From Oscheius sp. JU75 (Eukaryota > Nematoda > Chromadorea > Rhabditida > Rhabditidae), in NCBI GenBank assembly GCA_037178855.1, contig JASJZC010000002.1, forward strand, positions 434,001 to 498,000: DNA of 64,000 nt, read 5' to 3'. Under the pieces are notes generated by a model. The model was not told the origin of the DNA. It did not search any database and saw only the letters and a list, made by a program, of their open reading frames with translations. The number at the start of each line of letters is the position of its first letter. Within the stretch, counting starts at the first letter, position 1. Of the stretch, positions 42,017 through 53,700 are shown in pieces. Position numbers and translations under genes: made by a program.

Positions 42017-44093
42017 CTCTTATACCCGTACCCTTTACTATCAGTTCCTTAACAAACTTGTCGGGTCTAATCAAATCATCGGCTTGGCTCTGGTCCTGGC
42101 TAGAGTAACAGAATGTCTCTCTGACCTTAGAAAAAGAAAGCAAAAAGCCTCAGCCGAAAGTTGTATCATCAAGGAAGTACAGGTGTATGCTCAAAGTGTT
42201 CATCATTGGCGACTGGACTTGAACCAGAGACGTGTGGATCAACAATCAGGCGGCCAGCCGACTGCGCCATTTGGAGCATCGGGCAAGGGAATTGGGAGAG
42301 GATCATACGGTCAGGGCGTCAAATTGAATTAGGGAAATTGGAGGAAGGAAGTTATGAGGGCCGAAGACGACAACGTAAAGCAAGTTTAAGACTTGTACTT
42401 GCACCTACTATTCATATTCTCATTCTCTATCAGTTCCGGAAGGAAATTAGTGACCATCTCCTGAAAGTTCTATGTTCTTTCGTTCCCTTGTCTCTCTGTC
42501 TTACTGTCCAGCCAGTCAAGATTTATTTTCAAACTCCCTCTCACTGTATGAGTGCAAACATTGACCAGCTGTGGGGACACATGTCGTTATCAGGGTTCCC
42601 TGTAAAGAGAGAGAGAGAGAGAGACCGAATCAATCCACCGCTCTCTGCCTGATACTATTGGGGGCACATAAAGCCCTCCTCAAGTCGTCGTGGCAGATCA
42701 ATCGATACCTCAGCTCCTAGCCTATGTGTATTCCAAAAGTAAGTCGTTTTGGAAATTGCGCAGATTGGGACAGAGGGGCAAAGAAGCAGAGAGATAAAGA
42801 GACAGATAGTCAGAGAGTCAGAGAGACAAAGAGACAGAGGGACAGAGATAACCAGAAACCAAAATAGTTTTGCATGCTAAGTCACCGTGAGTGAGAGACC
42901 GTCATCCCTCTCCTTTCCTCCAAAAATCCAATTTCCTGTCTGATTGCGTCAAACTCCAAACCGGACGGAAATGTGAAAATGACCTAGAGAGGAAATGCAC
43001 ATTTTCTCTGTCTCTGTCTCCCTCTCTCTCTGTTTCACAGTCCGCTCCTTTTCCCACCGATTCGAAACAGAAGAGCCCATTCCAGCTGTATAGATTTATC
43101 TCTGTGACTGTCTGGCATGATCCAATGTCGCCAGAAACTCCCAAAGGAAGTTTTCAGGAATCAGAGCGTCTGGAAAATAACACTTTCGTGGTCGTACGAA
43201 AAATGAGACGCATTAGCGGGGAGCAGTCTAGGTCCCTCAATTTGCAGGTCATTAGAGGCCAGGCATTCTGTGTGATGTTCATATTCGTGTTCCATTTCCA
43301 ACCCTATCTGCAACATGAGAGCAACAAGGGTAGGGCACTTAATATTAAAGGGATGCGTTCCGGATCATCGGTCAGAGATGGGCTTTTCCAAACAATTCCT
43401 GTAACAGAGATAGTAGCTTTGATAGTTTTGAACCAAGCGAACGGGGCTGTATGATTTGTTTGGACATCTGACGTTCATTTTGTTTACGACAGACATAGAC
43501 AGTGACAGAGAGAGATAGTACATCAAGGTTCCCTAACTATCCATTAATCCCTGCCCAAATCCACCAGTTTTGTCATTGAACTTGCCTCTCTCCCGCCTAC
43601 CAGTTCTTTATCCACGTTTTGTTTTGAGCAACACGAAATTTGCATAGTCGCATTGTTTTCCCAAATAGATGCTAAAATTATTTTTATTGACAAACTTCAG
43701 CAATTTGTCGACTCTCCTCCAAAATTTTACGCTTTTGTCTCGTAGGTTCCACTTTTTCGATGGCGTCTCCCTGAGATACCAGCGGCTTCCAGGGACACCT
43801 TTCCTTGCATGACTAATAGATCCTTGTACTAATTTTTGGCCTCAAAATGTGAGACATCATTATGAGGCGTTCCCTCGTCAAATTACAGGTACTCTGTCAC
43901 TCTCTGAACTTCCAAAAATCCTGTGGCTTCTCCCTGTGTGCTCAGCTTTTCCCCAATGATATTAGTTGCGCGTCAAATCCCCCGCCTGAATCCCCTATCA
44001 TCTCTCCTGGAATTAGTTCAGAGGCTTTTCCAGTAGTTTCTAATCCATCGTCCCTAAATTCCCGAATCAATAAGACCATTTCAGGTATGTAAC
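42017..44093. other. Spacer upstream of fucosyltransferase, with possible minus-strand 3' exon
   Basis: Contains a tRNA-like element (42207-42275) and GACAGAGA tracts (42780-42850). On the minus strand about 43830-43680 two overlapping frames look coding. One, after ATCTCAG, reads GDAIEKVEPTRQKRKILEES and stops just before AATAAAAATAA. Without upstream exons I cannot decide. 43862-44080 is open on both strands. Confidence 0.35.
42207..42275 (-). pseudogene. tRNA-like element, class II-like
   Basis: The reverse strand has AATGGCGCAGTCGGCTGGCC (A box) and CGTCTCTGGTTCAAGTCCAG, where CTGG/CCAG close a 7-base T loop TTCAAGT. The anticodon arm is unclear. Confidence 0.5.
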
Positions 44094-46056
44094 ATGAGGC
44101 AATGGAGCTCCTTCTTTCACCGATGGCGCTTCCTCATAGCTGTATGTGCCCTCATTTATGTTATGGTTCTCTACCTGCCACGAAATATGGAAACAGTTGC
44201 AAAGAACCCGAAAGGAGAATTAAAAGAAGTGAGTACTTTTCGTCATTTTTCTTACGGGGAAAAACATTCTCCACAGACGGGATTCGAACTAGCGAGGTTT
44301 TCTGCACACCAATCGGATCATTAGTCCGACGGCTTCGACCAATCGCTCACCGTGGCGGCGGCGTTGAACCTATGTGTTTCCGTAAAGTATGCGCTGAATT
44401 TTTTTTTTTTTTTCAGTTTTAGAAAGCTTAGAAGACAGAATAATTATGCTGGAAAATACTGCGCGATCTTCGCCTCAATGGCTCAGTCGGTTAGCTGTCC
44501 GACTTTTGTAAAAATCCTCGAATGCAGCTTTCTGTCTATCGCTGTCTCTGTCTCTCTGGTTCACTCTCTCTTTGTCACTCTGTCTCTCTATAACTTTCTA
44601 TCTCTCAGAGTCTCTCTTTCTCAAAGATTCCTTCAGGCTGTCGTCCCTCCAGCAGGCCCGGTCCACCGTGCTCAACGCCTCGAGCAAGCCAAGTCTGATC
44701 TCGACTTCGAGTACGAGTTCAAACCAGTCGGTAAAGACCCCTTCTACGTCTCCGAGGTTTTGACCGACTTTGGCATCACTCTCGAGGAGAAAATGACCTG
44801 TAAGGCGGACAAGAACCCCGCTAAGGCCAAGATTCTCGTCTCTATCAATGCCGGACACGGTCAAGAAAACCTAGGTGGCTGTCCCGACTGGAATTGTAAG
44901 CTGACTTATGACCGTTCTTTGATTGACAAAGCGGATGCGCTCCTCTTGGCTCATGACGACGGAGGTTTCAAGCGCCGAGCTGACCAATACGTTATCTACT
45001 TCAGTCAGGAATCCCCCAAAAACTCGGGCTTTTTCCCTCGAAATGGCCTTGAGCTCAATATGACTCTGGGATTTCGACACGATTCCGCGGTGGCGAGCCC
45101 GTACGGCTATACTGTCCGGCTTGCCAAGAGGAGTAGACCCATTGGTTCCGTGGTCAATCAGGAACGGATAAGGGGAAAGAAGAAGCCCGCTGCCTGGTTT
45201 GTCAGTCATTGCAATACGAACAGTTGGAGGGAGAAGATTATTGAGAGGATGCAGAAGGAGGGCTTCCCGGTTGATGTCTATGGAGCCTGTGGACCGCTCA
45301 AATGTCCGAGAGGGGGACAGTGTGAGACAATGCTGGACGATGAGTGAGTTTGAGATAGTGACAGAGTGACAGAGGGACAGGAGACAGAGACGTTGTCCGA
45401 GGGACACAAACAGATAGCCAGATACAGTAAATAGTAGAATGTTGACAGAGCCAGTAGCAGTGACAGTAAGGCAGAAATAAAGGTAGAGACAGCGACAGTG
45501 CCAGCGACAGTAACAGTGGCAGTGACAGAGACGGAAACAGTACCTTCACCGTAGACAGTATACAGAGAGACAGAGACAGTAGACCTACTAAGTATCTTCT
45601 TCCAGCTACTTTTTCTACGTGGCCTTCGAGAACTCGATCTGCAAGGACTACATCACCGAGAAGCTCTGGTCTCAGGGCTACCAACGAGAAATCGTTCCTC
45701 TGGTCATGAAGCGGAGTCTAGTCGAGCCATTTGTCCCTCCAAACAGTTTCATCGCACTGGATGACTACCAGTCAGTCGAAGCCCTAGCAGTACATCTGAA
45801 CTACCTCATGAAGAATCTGACAGCCTATGAGGAGTACTTTGCCTGGAAGAAGGAGTACCGCGTCATCTTTCTCGATGGACAGAATCACGACGTGTTGGAG
45901 CGACCCTGGGGCTTCTGTCAGATCTGTCGTCTGATGTGGGAACAACCGAAGATTGAGTACAGGATAGACAACTTCGAGCAGTACTGGGCCCAGTCCTGTG
46001 AAGCCGATGGTCAACTGGCCAGGGGCTATGTTGACTTCGTCCCACCCAACCATTAA
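44094..46056 (+). CDS. Alpha-1,3-fucosyltransferase (GT10)
   Basis: Golgi enzyme transferring fucose from GDP-fucose to glycans. Three exons: 44094-44228, 44637-45343 and 45606-46056; 430 aa. It is a type II membrane protein: short basic N terminus (MRQWSSFFHRWR), anchor FLIAVCALIYVMVLYL, then a stem. The catalytic region has DADALLLAHDD-type residues (IDKADALLLAHDD), YVIYFSQESPKNSG, LTLGFRHDSAVASPYG-like sequence (NMTLGFRHDSAVASPYG), KPAAWFVSHCNTNSWREKII, VDVYGACG, and YFFYVAFENSICKDYITEKL, the hallmark GT10 motif. N-x-S/T sites and paired cysteines are present. A spliced-leader-like TTTCAG ends 9 bases before the ATG. Exon 2 begins at CTTCAG|GCTGTC, chosen for phase. Intron 1 holds two tRNA-like sequences. 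Confidence 0.95.
44271..44355 (-). tRNA. tRNA-like, class II, anticodon AAT (possibly pseudogene)
   Basis: The reverse strand: 5' CCACGGT pairs 6 of 7 with the 3' end; D arm GAGCGATTGGTCGAAG; anticodon arm TCGGA-CTAATGA-TCCGA perfectly paired; a long variable region of about 20 nt; T loop in TAGTTCGAATCCC with two T-stem mismatches; TTTTT 10-15 bases downstream. AAT would read isoleucine codons, yet isoleucine tRNAs normally lack a long variable arm. It lies in fucosyltransferase intron 1, antisense. Confidence 0.45.
44470..44516 (+). pseudogene. tRNA-Lys(TTT)-like 5' half
   Basis: AATGGCTCAGTCGGTTAGCT is a near-perfect A box/D arm, followed by CCGACTTTTGTAAAAATC with a Lys-type anticodon loop. 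No T arm follows. Confidence 0.5.
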
Positions 46057-47742
46057 CCGGTCAAAAAACAGTTTTTAGATCCAATCGTATTCGGGTATAA
46101 TATATCTATAAACACATCTCTCTTTTTTCCGTTTGTTGAATGTTGAATACGTTGTTATTTGCTATAAATTTTATGGTGTTCTTGGAAGGAGAGAGACAGG
46201 GACAGAACGACAGTGACATATCTACATTAGGTTTCGGACTTCGGTAACTGTCTGTTCCTGTTCTCAGGCTTGGCATGTCAGAGAGATAGGGGGACTGACA
46301 GTAAGAAACAGGAAGATAGGGAATCAGCGTGACAGGTACACCGAGAGGGAGAGAGATAGAGTTCAGTAATTGCCTGTCCCATATCTTAGCTTTGACATAC
46401 CAACTTTATACTAGGGTGCGTCAAAAGTCTTAGTACTACACAGTATACACTTCAAACTTATCGGGTCGGTCCAAAAAATTTTCTGAGGCTAGTCTATCCC
46501 TCAATAAAAAATTTTGAGAACTTTTGGGGCTTGTAGGTCAGAGGGCCGAGGAAACTTTGAAAACCGCGCTAAAAACTTTTTTTGGCGATAACTTTTTTCT
46601 ATGGAGAGATGAAAAAAAAGTCAACTACAAATGAAATCGCCTCGTTTTGGCGCAGTGGTAAAGTATTCGCTTGGGAAATATCCAAAATAGGTCGATGGTT
46701 ATAATCCTCTGCATGGAAGTGTTTCTCCATATGGGTTTTGTCTGCAATAAAGTTTCCATATCAAGTTTGTGCAATTGAAATGGAAAAAACTTTTTACCTT
46801 TGACTGTCAAAAATTGCCAGTTGCTACTTTAGAGGCTCGCCATTTGCACGTCTCGCATTGAAATTGACTCAAAGTTTTTCCATGCATTATCCCTGACCCC
46901 TAGTACATCTCAATGAATTTCCAGAGCGATTTCTACCCTTTCCAGGCTTCAGTGGCCGCGCGAAGATACTACTTTGACTATGCGTCATGTAGACAAGTAA
47001 AATGGTCCAAATTTTTGCGCGGCCCGGCCGGAGTTTTTAAATTTCTTTCGGGCTCCAGGCTGTCTCTTTTTGGCCCGAATAACATGTATGCCTTTAAACA
47101 CCTCTTCACTCTCCCAATACCCTTCAATAGCTCTATTTTATTTCGCTATATATTACATCAATCTCTTCAAAAAAAATAGTGTAGTTTTCTGGCTTATGGC
47201 AAGGACCTCTCTCCAAAAGGTCTTGAAGATACGACGACGACCCGTGTGTAGATGAGGATCTCTCTGTAATTTCCGAATTTTTCCCATAGTATTACGAGCT
47301 GGACCGACACGAAAGAACGATCAATGAGGACAAGACGATCTCCGGACAAGGTGTGCGTGTGAAGAAGCCATGTCAACAAGTAGCCAAGAAAAACAGACAC
47401 ATAAATATACTCACAATACATTATAAAATAGAGAGATGGACATATATAAACTAAGAATGATTAGGGCCCATTTTGGAATTTTGTGGGTAGTATTTAGAGG
47501 GCAAGACTCTTAATTTTCAGGTGGCAAGAGAGAGGGAGGTGACCGCTCAAACCCGAAATTTTTTTTAAGAAGATAGAGAGAGAGACAGGAAGACATAGAT
47601 AGAGATAGATATACAAAATTATAGAAAGAGAGACAGGGGGTTAAAATGGGAGGGCAAGGCGTGAGCAAAATGAACAGATAGTGCTTAACAATTTCGCAGA
47701 GGACGAGGATAGAGAGAGACAGGGATGGCTTACTGTAATGCT
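46057..47742. other. Spacer between fucosyltransferase and etr-1
   Basis: 1.7 kb between convergent genes. It contains a Pro-tRNA-like element (46638-46714) and small GA/GACAGA tracts. A stretch at 46412-46910 begins CTAGGGTGCGTCAAAAGTC and ends TGACCCCTAG, which might be a degenerate transposon. No coding exon. Confidence 0.5.
46638..46714 (+). pseudogene. tRNA-like element, Pro-like
   Basis: TTTTGGCGCAGTGGTAAAG is an A box. TTCGCTTGGGAA resembles a Pro anticodon arm. GATGGTTATAATCC is a B box with two mismatches. Confidence 0.45.
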
Positions 47743-50700
47743 TCAGGCCTTGGCATATGGATGCGTCTTCTCGTTCTTTAGTTGGACTTTAAGTCGCTTC
47801 GAGCCAATCTGGAAGCCGTTCATTGCGTTGATGGCATTCTGCGCGCTGAGGGCATTGTCGTACGAGATGAATCCTGTAATTGATCGGCTTTTAAAGGGAC
47901 AGTTAGACGGTTGCGGGTAAACGGGGCGCTTTTTGTAGCAGCCGGGTCCCGCCACGAAATTCAGTTAATAAGCTTTATCCGCATTTTTCTCCACTTTACG
48001 CATGTTTTTCGACCTGTAAGTGTGTACAATTGATTCAGGGCCAAATTGTGTCCAGAATAGTCTACTTTGACAGAAAAATTACTGATAAAAATGGCCGTAT
48101 AAGGTGAAATGAGCGTTTCGTCATTTTTTTTCCATTTTCTCGGTCATTCTGTCAAAGTATACAATACTGCATTCGGCCCTGGATCGATTGAGCATGCCTA
48201 GAAACTGAGAAAGTGAGTGGTATCGAAAAATGCAAATCAAGCTTATTCAGGTAAGTTCGCGGTGGGACCGGATTTAAAAAGCGTTCCGCCATGCACCTAC
48301 AACAGCATTGTCCCTTATAGGGACAGTCCAGTTATGGTTGGAGGGTTTGACACCGTGCTTTTTTTTTTTTAACCAGCCGTCCAACCATAATTGGTCTGTT
48401 CCTTTAACAAAAATTAAGATATGATAACATACCGAAGCACTTGGAAAGATTGGTGACCTTGTCGATGAAGACCTTGGCCGAGAGGACGGCTCCAAAAGGC
48501 GAGAATGTCGACAGGAGGTCCGAGTCACCGAAATCCTGCAATTTTCAGGGGTCGATTTTGTTTACTTCTGTGTAATTTCACTTCTCTTTATCGTCCCAAA
48601 AATTTTGGCGACAACTACTTCAATTTGTTTGCCTCTAAATGGTTTTCATATTTTATTAGTTTGTAACTATATAGTGGTTGATTTCTTGGTCTTTTCCGCT
48701 AAATTTTTGGAGATTGTTTCACTTTAAAAATGTACTATTTTCCATAAAAAGTTCGAAAAAAAAAGCCACAAACCTGTGGCAGATGGTAGATGAAGAGATT
48801 CGACCCGTCCGGGCCCTTCGTGTCACCATTTCCGACGGCCGGCGTCGATCCGGATCCGGGGATAGCTCCCATCGCGTACTGATGCAGGTACTGGTCTACG
48901 GGCGAAACTGCCTTTTTTCCTGAATAATCTTTCTCATTTTTGGAAGGGGAAAACGTAGCAAAACTTACCATAACTGGCCTGATAGCCGTAGCCTCCGTAA
49001 TCGCCGGCAGACTGTTGGTGTTGCTGCTGCTGGGCCATAGCCAGCTGCTGCTGGAGAGCCAACGAGTCGTGGCCCTGGGCTTGAAGAAGGGCGGCTGAAA
49101 ATGACATTGAAGAAATTACGGGGTGGAAAATAGGCTTATTCATGCACCCGAAAGATAGTGAAAAGCACATTTTTTTTTAAATATTTTTCCATCTGGTACC
49201 ACCTGTTTAAAAGAAAAACAAAAGAAAGATGTTGAGACCCAGAATGCGCGCGGATACAAATTGGGGCTTTTCGAATTTTCTCCACCGTCATCTTATTTTC
49301 TTCAGTTTTTGGGAATCGTGTGCTGCCTGCAGCTTTGGACGTAAAGCTATCGCCAAACTGTAAGCGGTTTTCCTTTTGAACAGACTACTGGGTCGTTTTG
49401 CATAAAGTACCGTATGGCCACAAAGCAAAAGCGTGGGTATACGGTACGTTCTCAATATCCAAAAACAACGACTGACTTTTCGAATTTTTGCAATTTTATT
49501 TCGTTCCAAATGGTGGAGTTCTAACTGATTCACGAAGATCGCGATTACAAGCTCTCAGAGTTTCGTAGATCAGAACTTCCTGCCTCTACCGCCAAAAAAT
49601 GGGTATCAAAAAGCGTAGGTGTTTCTTTTTCACATCGTTTTGACGTCCAGCCACGAAGATAAATGGGTTATGGTAGTGGCATCATCTTTTTTAACAGAAC
49701 ATATAAAAGCTGGTACCAGATCCAAGGAAAACGCTCATAACTAATCCATTTTTTTAACAACAAAAACGTCAAAAGTATGGTATTTACAAAGGCCATTTGT
49801 GCGACAAGTACAACCCAGAAAAGAAGGTGCAATCGATCCGAACTTAAAGCCAAAAAACTACACGTAAAACTGAAGCAAGTCATGCTGTTTGTCCGCGTGT
49901 TAACATCCAATAAGCAGAAAAAAGGTGGGTGTGTGTGCTTTTTCGAGGTAAAATAGAAGCCAGTCCCAGTTGTAAACGGCCACAAAAACAACAGAGAGAC
50001 TACGATTTTTACCTATTTGCTGGGTCAACTGCTGTGCCGACTGGCCGCTGCCACCGATATTCTGGCTCTGGGCATCTCCTCCTGAGATCTTTCCCAAGGC
50101 CGATAGCACTATAATAGGTTAGGTTTCAGACCGGCATTTTTAGGACTATAAAATGAGGGAAATAGGGGCTAATAGTTACCATTTCCGAGGGCGGCAAGCA
50201 TGTTTTGCTGTCCGGGCTGAAGGAGTGAGAGAAGGGAGCCGAGGGCCTGCATGTTGAGACCGGGCTGGGCGGCGGCGAGCTGACCGAGCTGGAAAAAATG
50301 ATATTAAATTAGACTTTTTACAATTGGGAATGTCTTGTCGCGAAATTTGGAGGTTTTCGGAAAATTTTGGTACCTATTTAAATGGTCTATTGCATCAAAA
50401 AAACTACAAAACTCCCGCGTGAATTTACATAATTTGCGCGCCGAATTCAAACGGGTAGCGAGATACAATCGCTTTAAGCTGCTTTTTTTTTTACCAAAAC
50501 AAGCCCCTTTATAATTAGAAATCGCAAAATCTCTCAGAAAAAGTCTAAACAAGATGGTTTCTCCATTCTGTCCCTGCAAGCAGCAGCAGATTCCTCCATT
50601 ACAGAGCCCTTAGTATCATATTACACCTAAAAGAAACTGACCAGTGGTATTCCAGGCGTAGAAATGGGATTGGCCATGAGCGGAGTGGGTCCTCCCTTCG

Positions 50701-53700
50701 GGCCGCCCTGACGGTGATCCCTCTCCTTCTGTGCGTCAGCGAATTTGACCACCAAAGGGGCGGTACAGCCCTGAATTAATGCTTTTATATTTAAATAAAA
50801 TAAAGCAAAAAAAATGAAAGATACGGACGAAAACGTGGACTGTGGGGGTCACGATTAGGTCCATATAGAGAATGAGACAGGACGATACCTCCATGGTCTG
50901 ACTGTGGTGCATTTCCTTGGTAGCGTTGACGGCACACGTACGCGTAGTGAACGTGACAAAGGCACATCCTAAAAAAGACACTTAGAAGGGGGGCCAGAGG
51001 ACTCTTTTTCACTGGATGTAACGACTTAAATTCAGTGAAAAACTTGACAAAAAGTACACATTTAAAGCGTGTTTCTTCCTCTATCTTTTTGCGTGACACT
51101 TAACATTAAAAAAAACTGAACAAAAAAGTCAGGAGCTTACCTCGACTACGGCCCTCGGAATCGCGCAGCACACTGACGTCCTCAATGTGTCCGAAACGGA
51201 GAAACATCTGACGAACATCCTCCTCCGACTGTTTCTTGGACAGCTGTCCGATGAAGAGTTTTCTTTCTAGAAAAAGAGACGTAGTTATTTTGTGGGAAAT
51301 GGTGTAACAACTAGTGGTTTAGAGAGGAGAAGCAGAGTTTTGGACCTGATAAACCTAAAGCAAATACGCAGAGTATTGAGCGACAATGGCTTCAAAATGA
51401 AGAGCTTTGCCCGGAGTTTGGTCACTTTTTAAGCAGAGCAACCTGTATAGATTTTTTTAGCATCTTTAAAGTCGTCTTATCCTTCTGAGTTTTGAAAAGC
51501 TTTACAAAATGCGGTGGTTCGGGTCCTGATCGTGACAGAGCAAGATATTTTTGAATGCAGACTACCGTATTCCATCTCTATTTGCACAGCAGCTCATTCG
51601 CTTACTGCCAGTCGGTAAACAGAGGATTATTGAAGGAGAAATGAGACTTTTTAGGGGTTAGTAACTTTTGTTTACAAATGATTGCGAACAAAAGTTACGC
51701 ATTGAATCTTACCGTAACTTTTGTTTACAATTTTTCATACGTAAAACGGCGCCCGCGTAACCTTTGTTCAAAAATTTTTGAACACGCTTTGCGGTCAAAG
51801 GGCTACCGTAACCTTGGTTCACAGAATTCTTGAATAAAACATGCTGACCCCTGTTAGGCCATGATCTTGGAGCATTTTTTACAGGATAAGCCCATCGTTT
51901 TACTTTCGAGTGAGTGGCTAGAGCCACCGTATCCTGGCTACAATTCGCGCATTCGCATTCATCATTCTGTCAGAAAAAGACAAAAAAAAAAAAACTGCTT
52001 ACCATTGCGATTTTCCGTGTCGGCGGGCTTCATCTGGACGGCGTGATGCATACCCTCGATCGTCTCGACATTGTGCAGGGCGCACTGTGCCCCAATAGCA
52101 TCCTTCCTGTGGTAGTAGGTCACGAAGCAGCAGCCCTTGCTCTGCTGCGTCTGCTTGTCCCTCAAAATATTGAGCGAATAGACGGGCCCGTACTTTTCGA
52201 ACATCTTACGACATTCCGGCTCGTTCCAGCTCCTTGGGATCTGCAAAATTTGGCACATTAAGTCGGTGTGTGAAAGTTACTAAGCCTCTCTCCGAGTGCC
52301 TTATTCCCAGCCCTCTCTTCCTACTTGAAAAGACCCAGAAAAGCAACGATCCGGTTGTTTATATCCTCGTGTTTAGTAGTAGTAGCCGACCCACATCGTG
52401 CGCATCACTTGACCGATTTTCTGATCACACACAGGGATGGACCAGTTGCTTGGAGGGGGAGGATTTGTCAAGGACGCTCGCTACTACTTTAGAGGCGAGT
52501 TGGTGTAAAAATTAGTCCGTTCTGGCAAGCTAGACGGTCGGTTAGTAACTGGAACGGATCCTCTCTACAATCTCAAATGTTTCTACCGTGCTTTTAGAGT
52601 TCAAAAAAGTACTTTTGTAGACTTGTTATGCACTGTGAAGTTGTAGTGTAGATCAAATTTCGAAAAAACACCTTTTGGACCCTAAAAACTGTCTTGAAGA
52701 ATATGAACACAATTGACAGGACTTGGTGTAAAAGTTAGTCCGATATGGCGTGGAAAACGTTGGGGTTGGTATCTGTATCTGCTATGAATTATGCTGCATA
52801 GGATGTAGGAGGGCAAAATCTTGTAACATCGCTTAGAGCTTTAGCGAAGTACCTCCTTGAAAAATCAGACCACAAAATAACTCATTTCTTCCGCCATTTT
52901 TAGAGCCACTTCTCTGAACTTCTAAACAAGCTTTTCTCTCTATCCCGCTCTCCGTTGAACGGAGTGCGTTAAATCCTCTAGGGGGACAATAGCTGGACAT
53001 TACAAGTTCCGCCATCCACCGAGCGCAATATTGCTTCCCTCCCGTCTAGCTGACCGTATTTTTCGCGGGGCAATAGCCGTCTCGAAATGAGGGCTATAAA
53101 TAAGAGGTAATTCACTATGAACATGGCTTAAAATTGACAGGGAAAACGGTTTCTTTTAATAATTTTCACTCGAAAAAGAAAAAAACGAAAAAAGGCTTGC
53201 CAAATCTTAGTATTATTCAGCGCAAAAAAGAACTATACTGTAATAACAAAAATAGGCGGCATTTCGCCTTGTTTGGACAGGTGGGAATGACAGTAAGATG
53301 ATAGCTGATTTTCTGTGAGAAAGCCAGTGATGAACTGGCACCATACGGCCAAAATATTATGCGGCACCCCTTTTCTCACAAAAGTGATCAGATTCTTGTA
53401 TTTTAGTTTTCGACAAGGTCCGACGACCGATTTTACAGCAAAATTGCCTACGTTTACAGCCTCCCCCTTCTCCCGTGTTCCCGGATCTCTCTCTCTCTCT
53501 CTGCCCTATTGCAACTGACGACAGCCCCCCTGTCCCATCGCTCGATTAATGCCGTCTTCCAGGCAAACGGTCCACAGATAAATCAATAAGGGGGGCTGTC
53601 GCGGTTTCTAGATTAGATTGCAATCAGGTCAAGATAATTACCAAAATATGCCTCCCCTAGAAAAAAAAAATAACCATACCTGTCCAACGAACATCTTGAT

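Noticed and set aside
42891-43454. 187-codon plus-strand frame
   Set aside because: Includes TCTCTGTC tract translation and no domain; reading is uninterrupted by chance.
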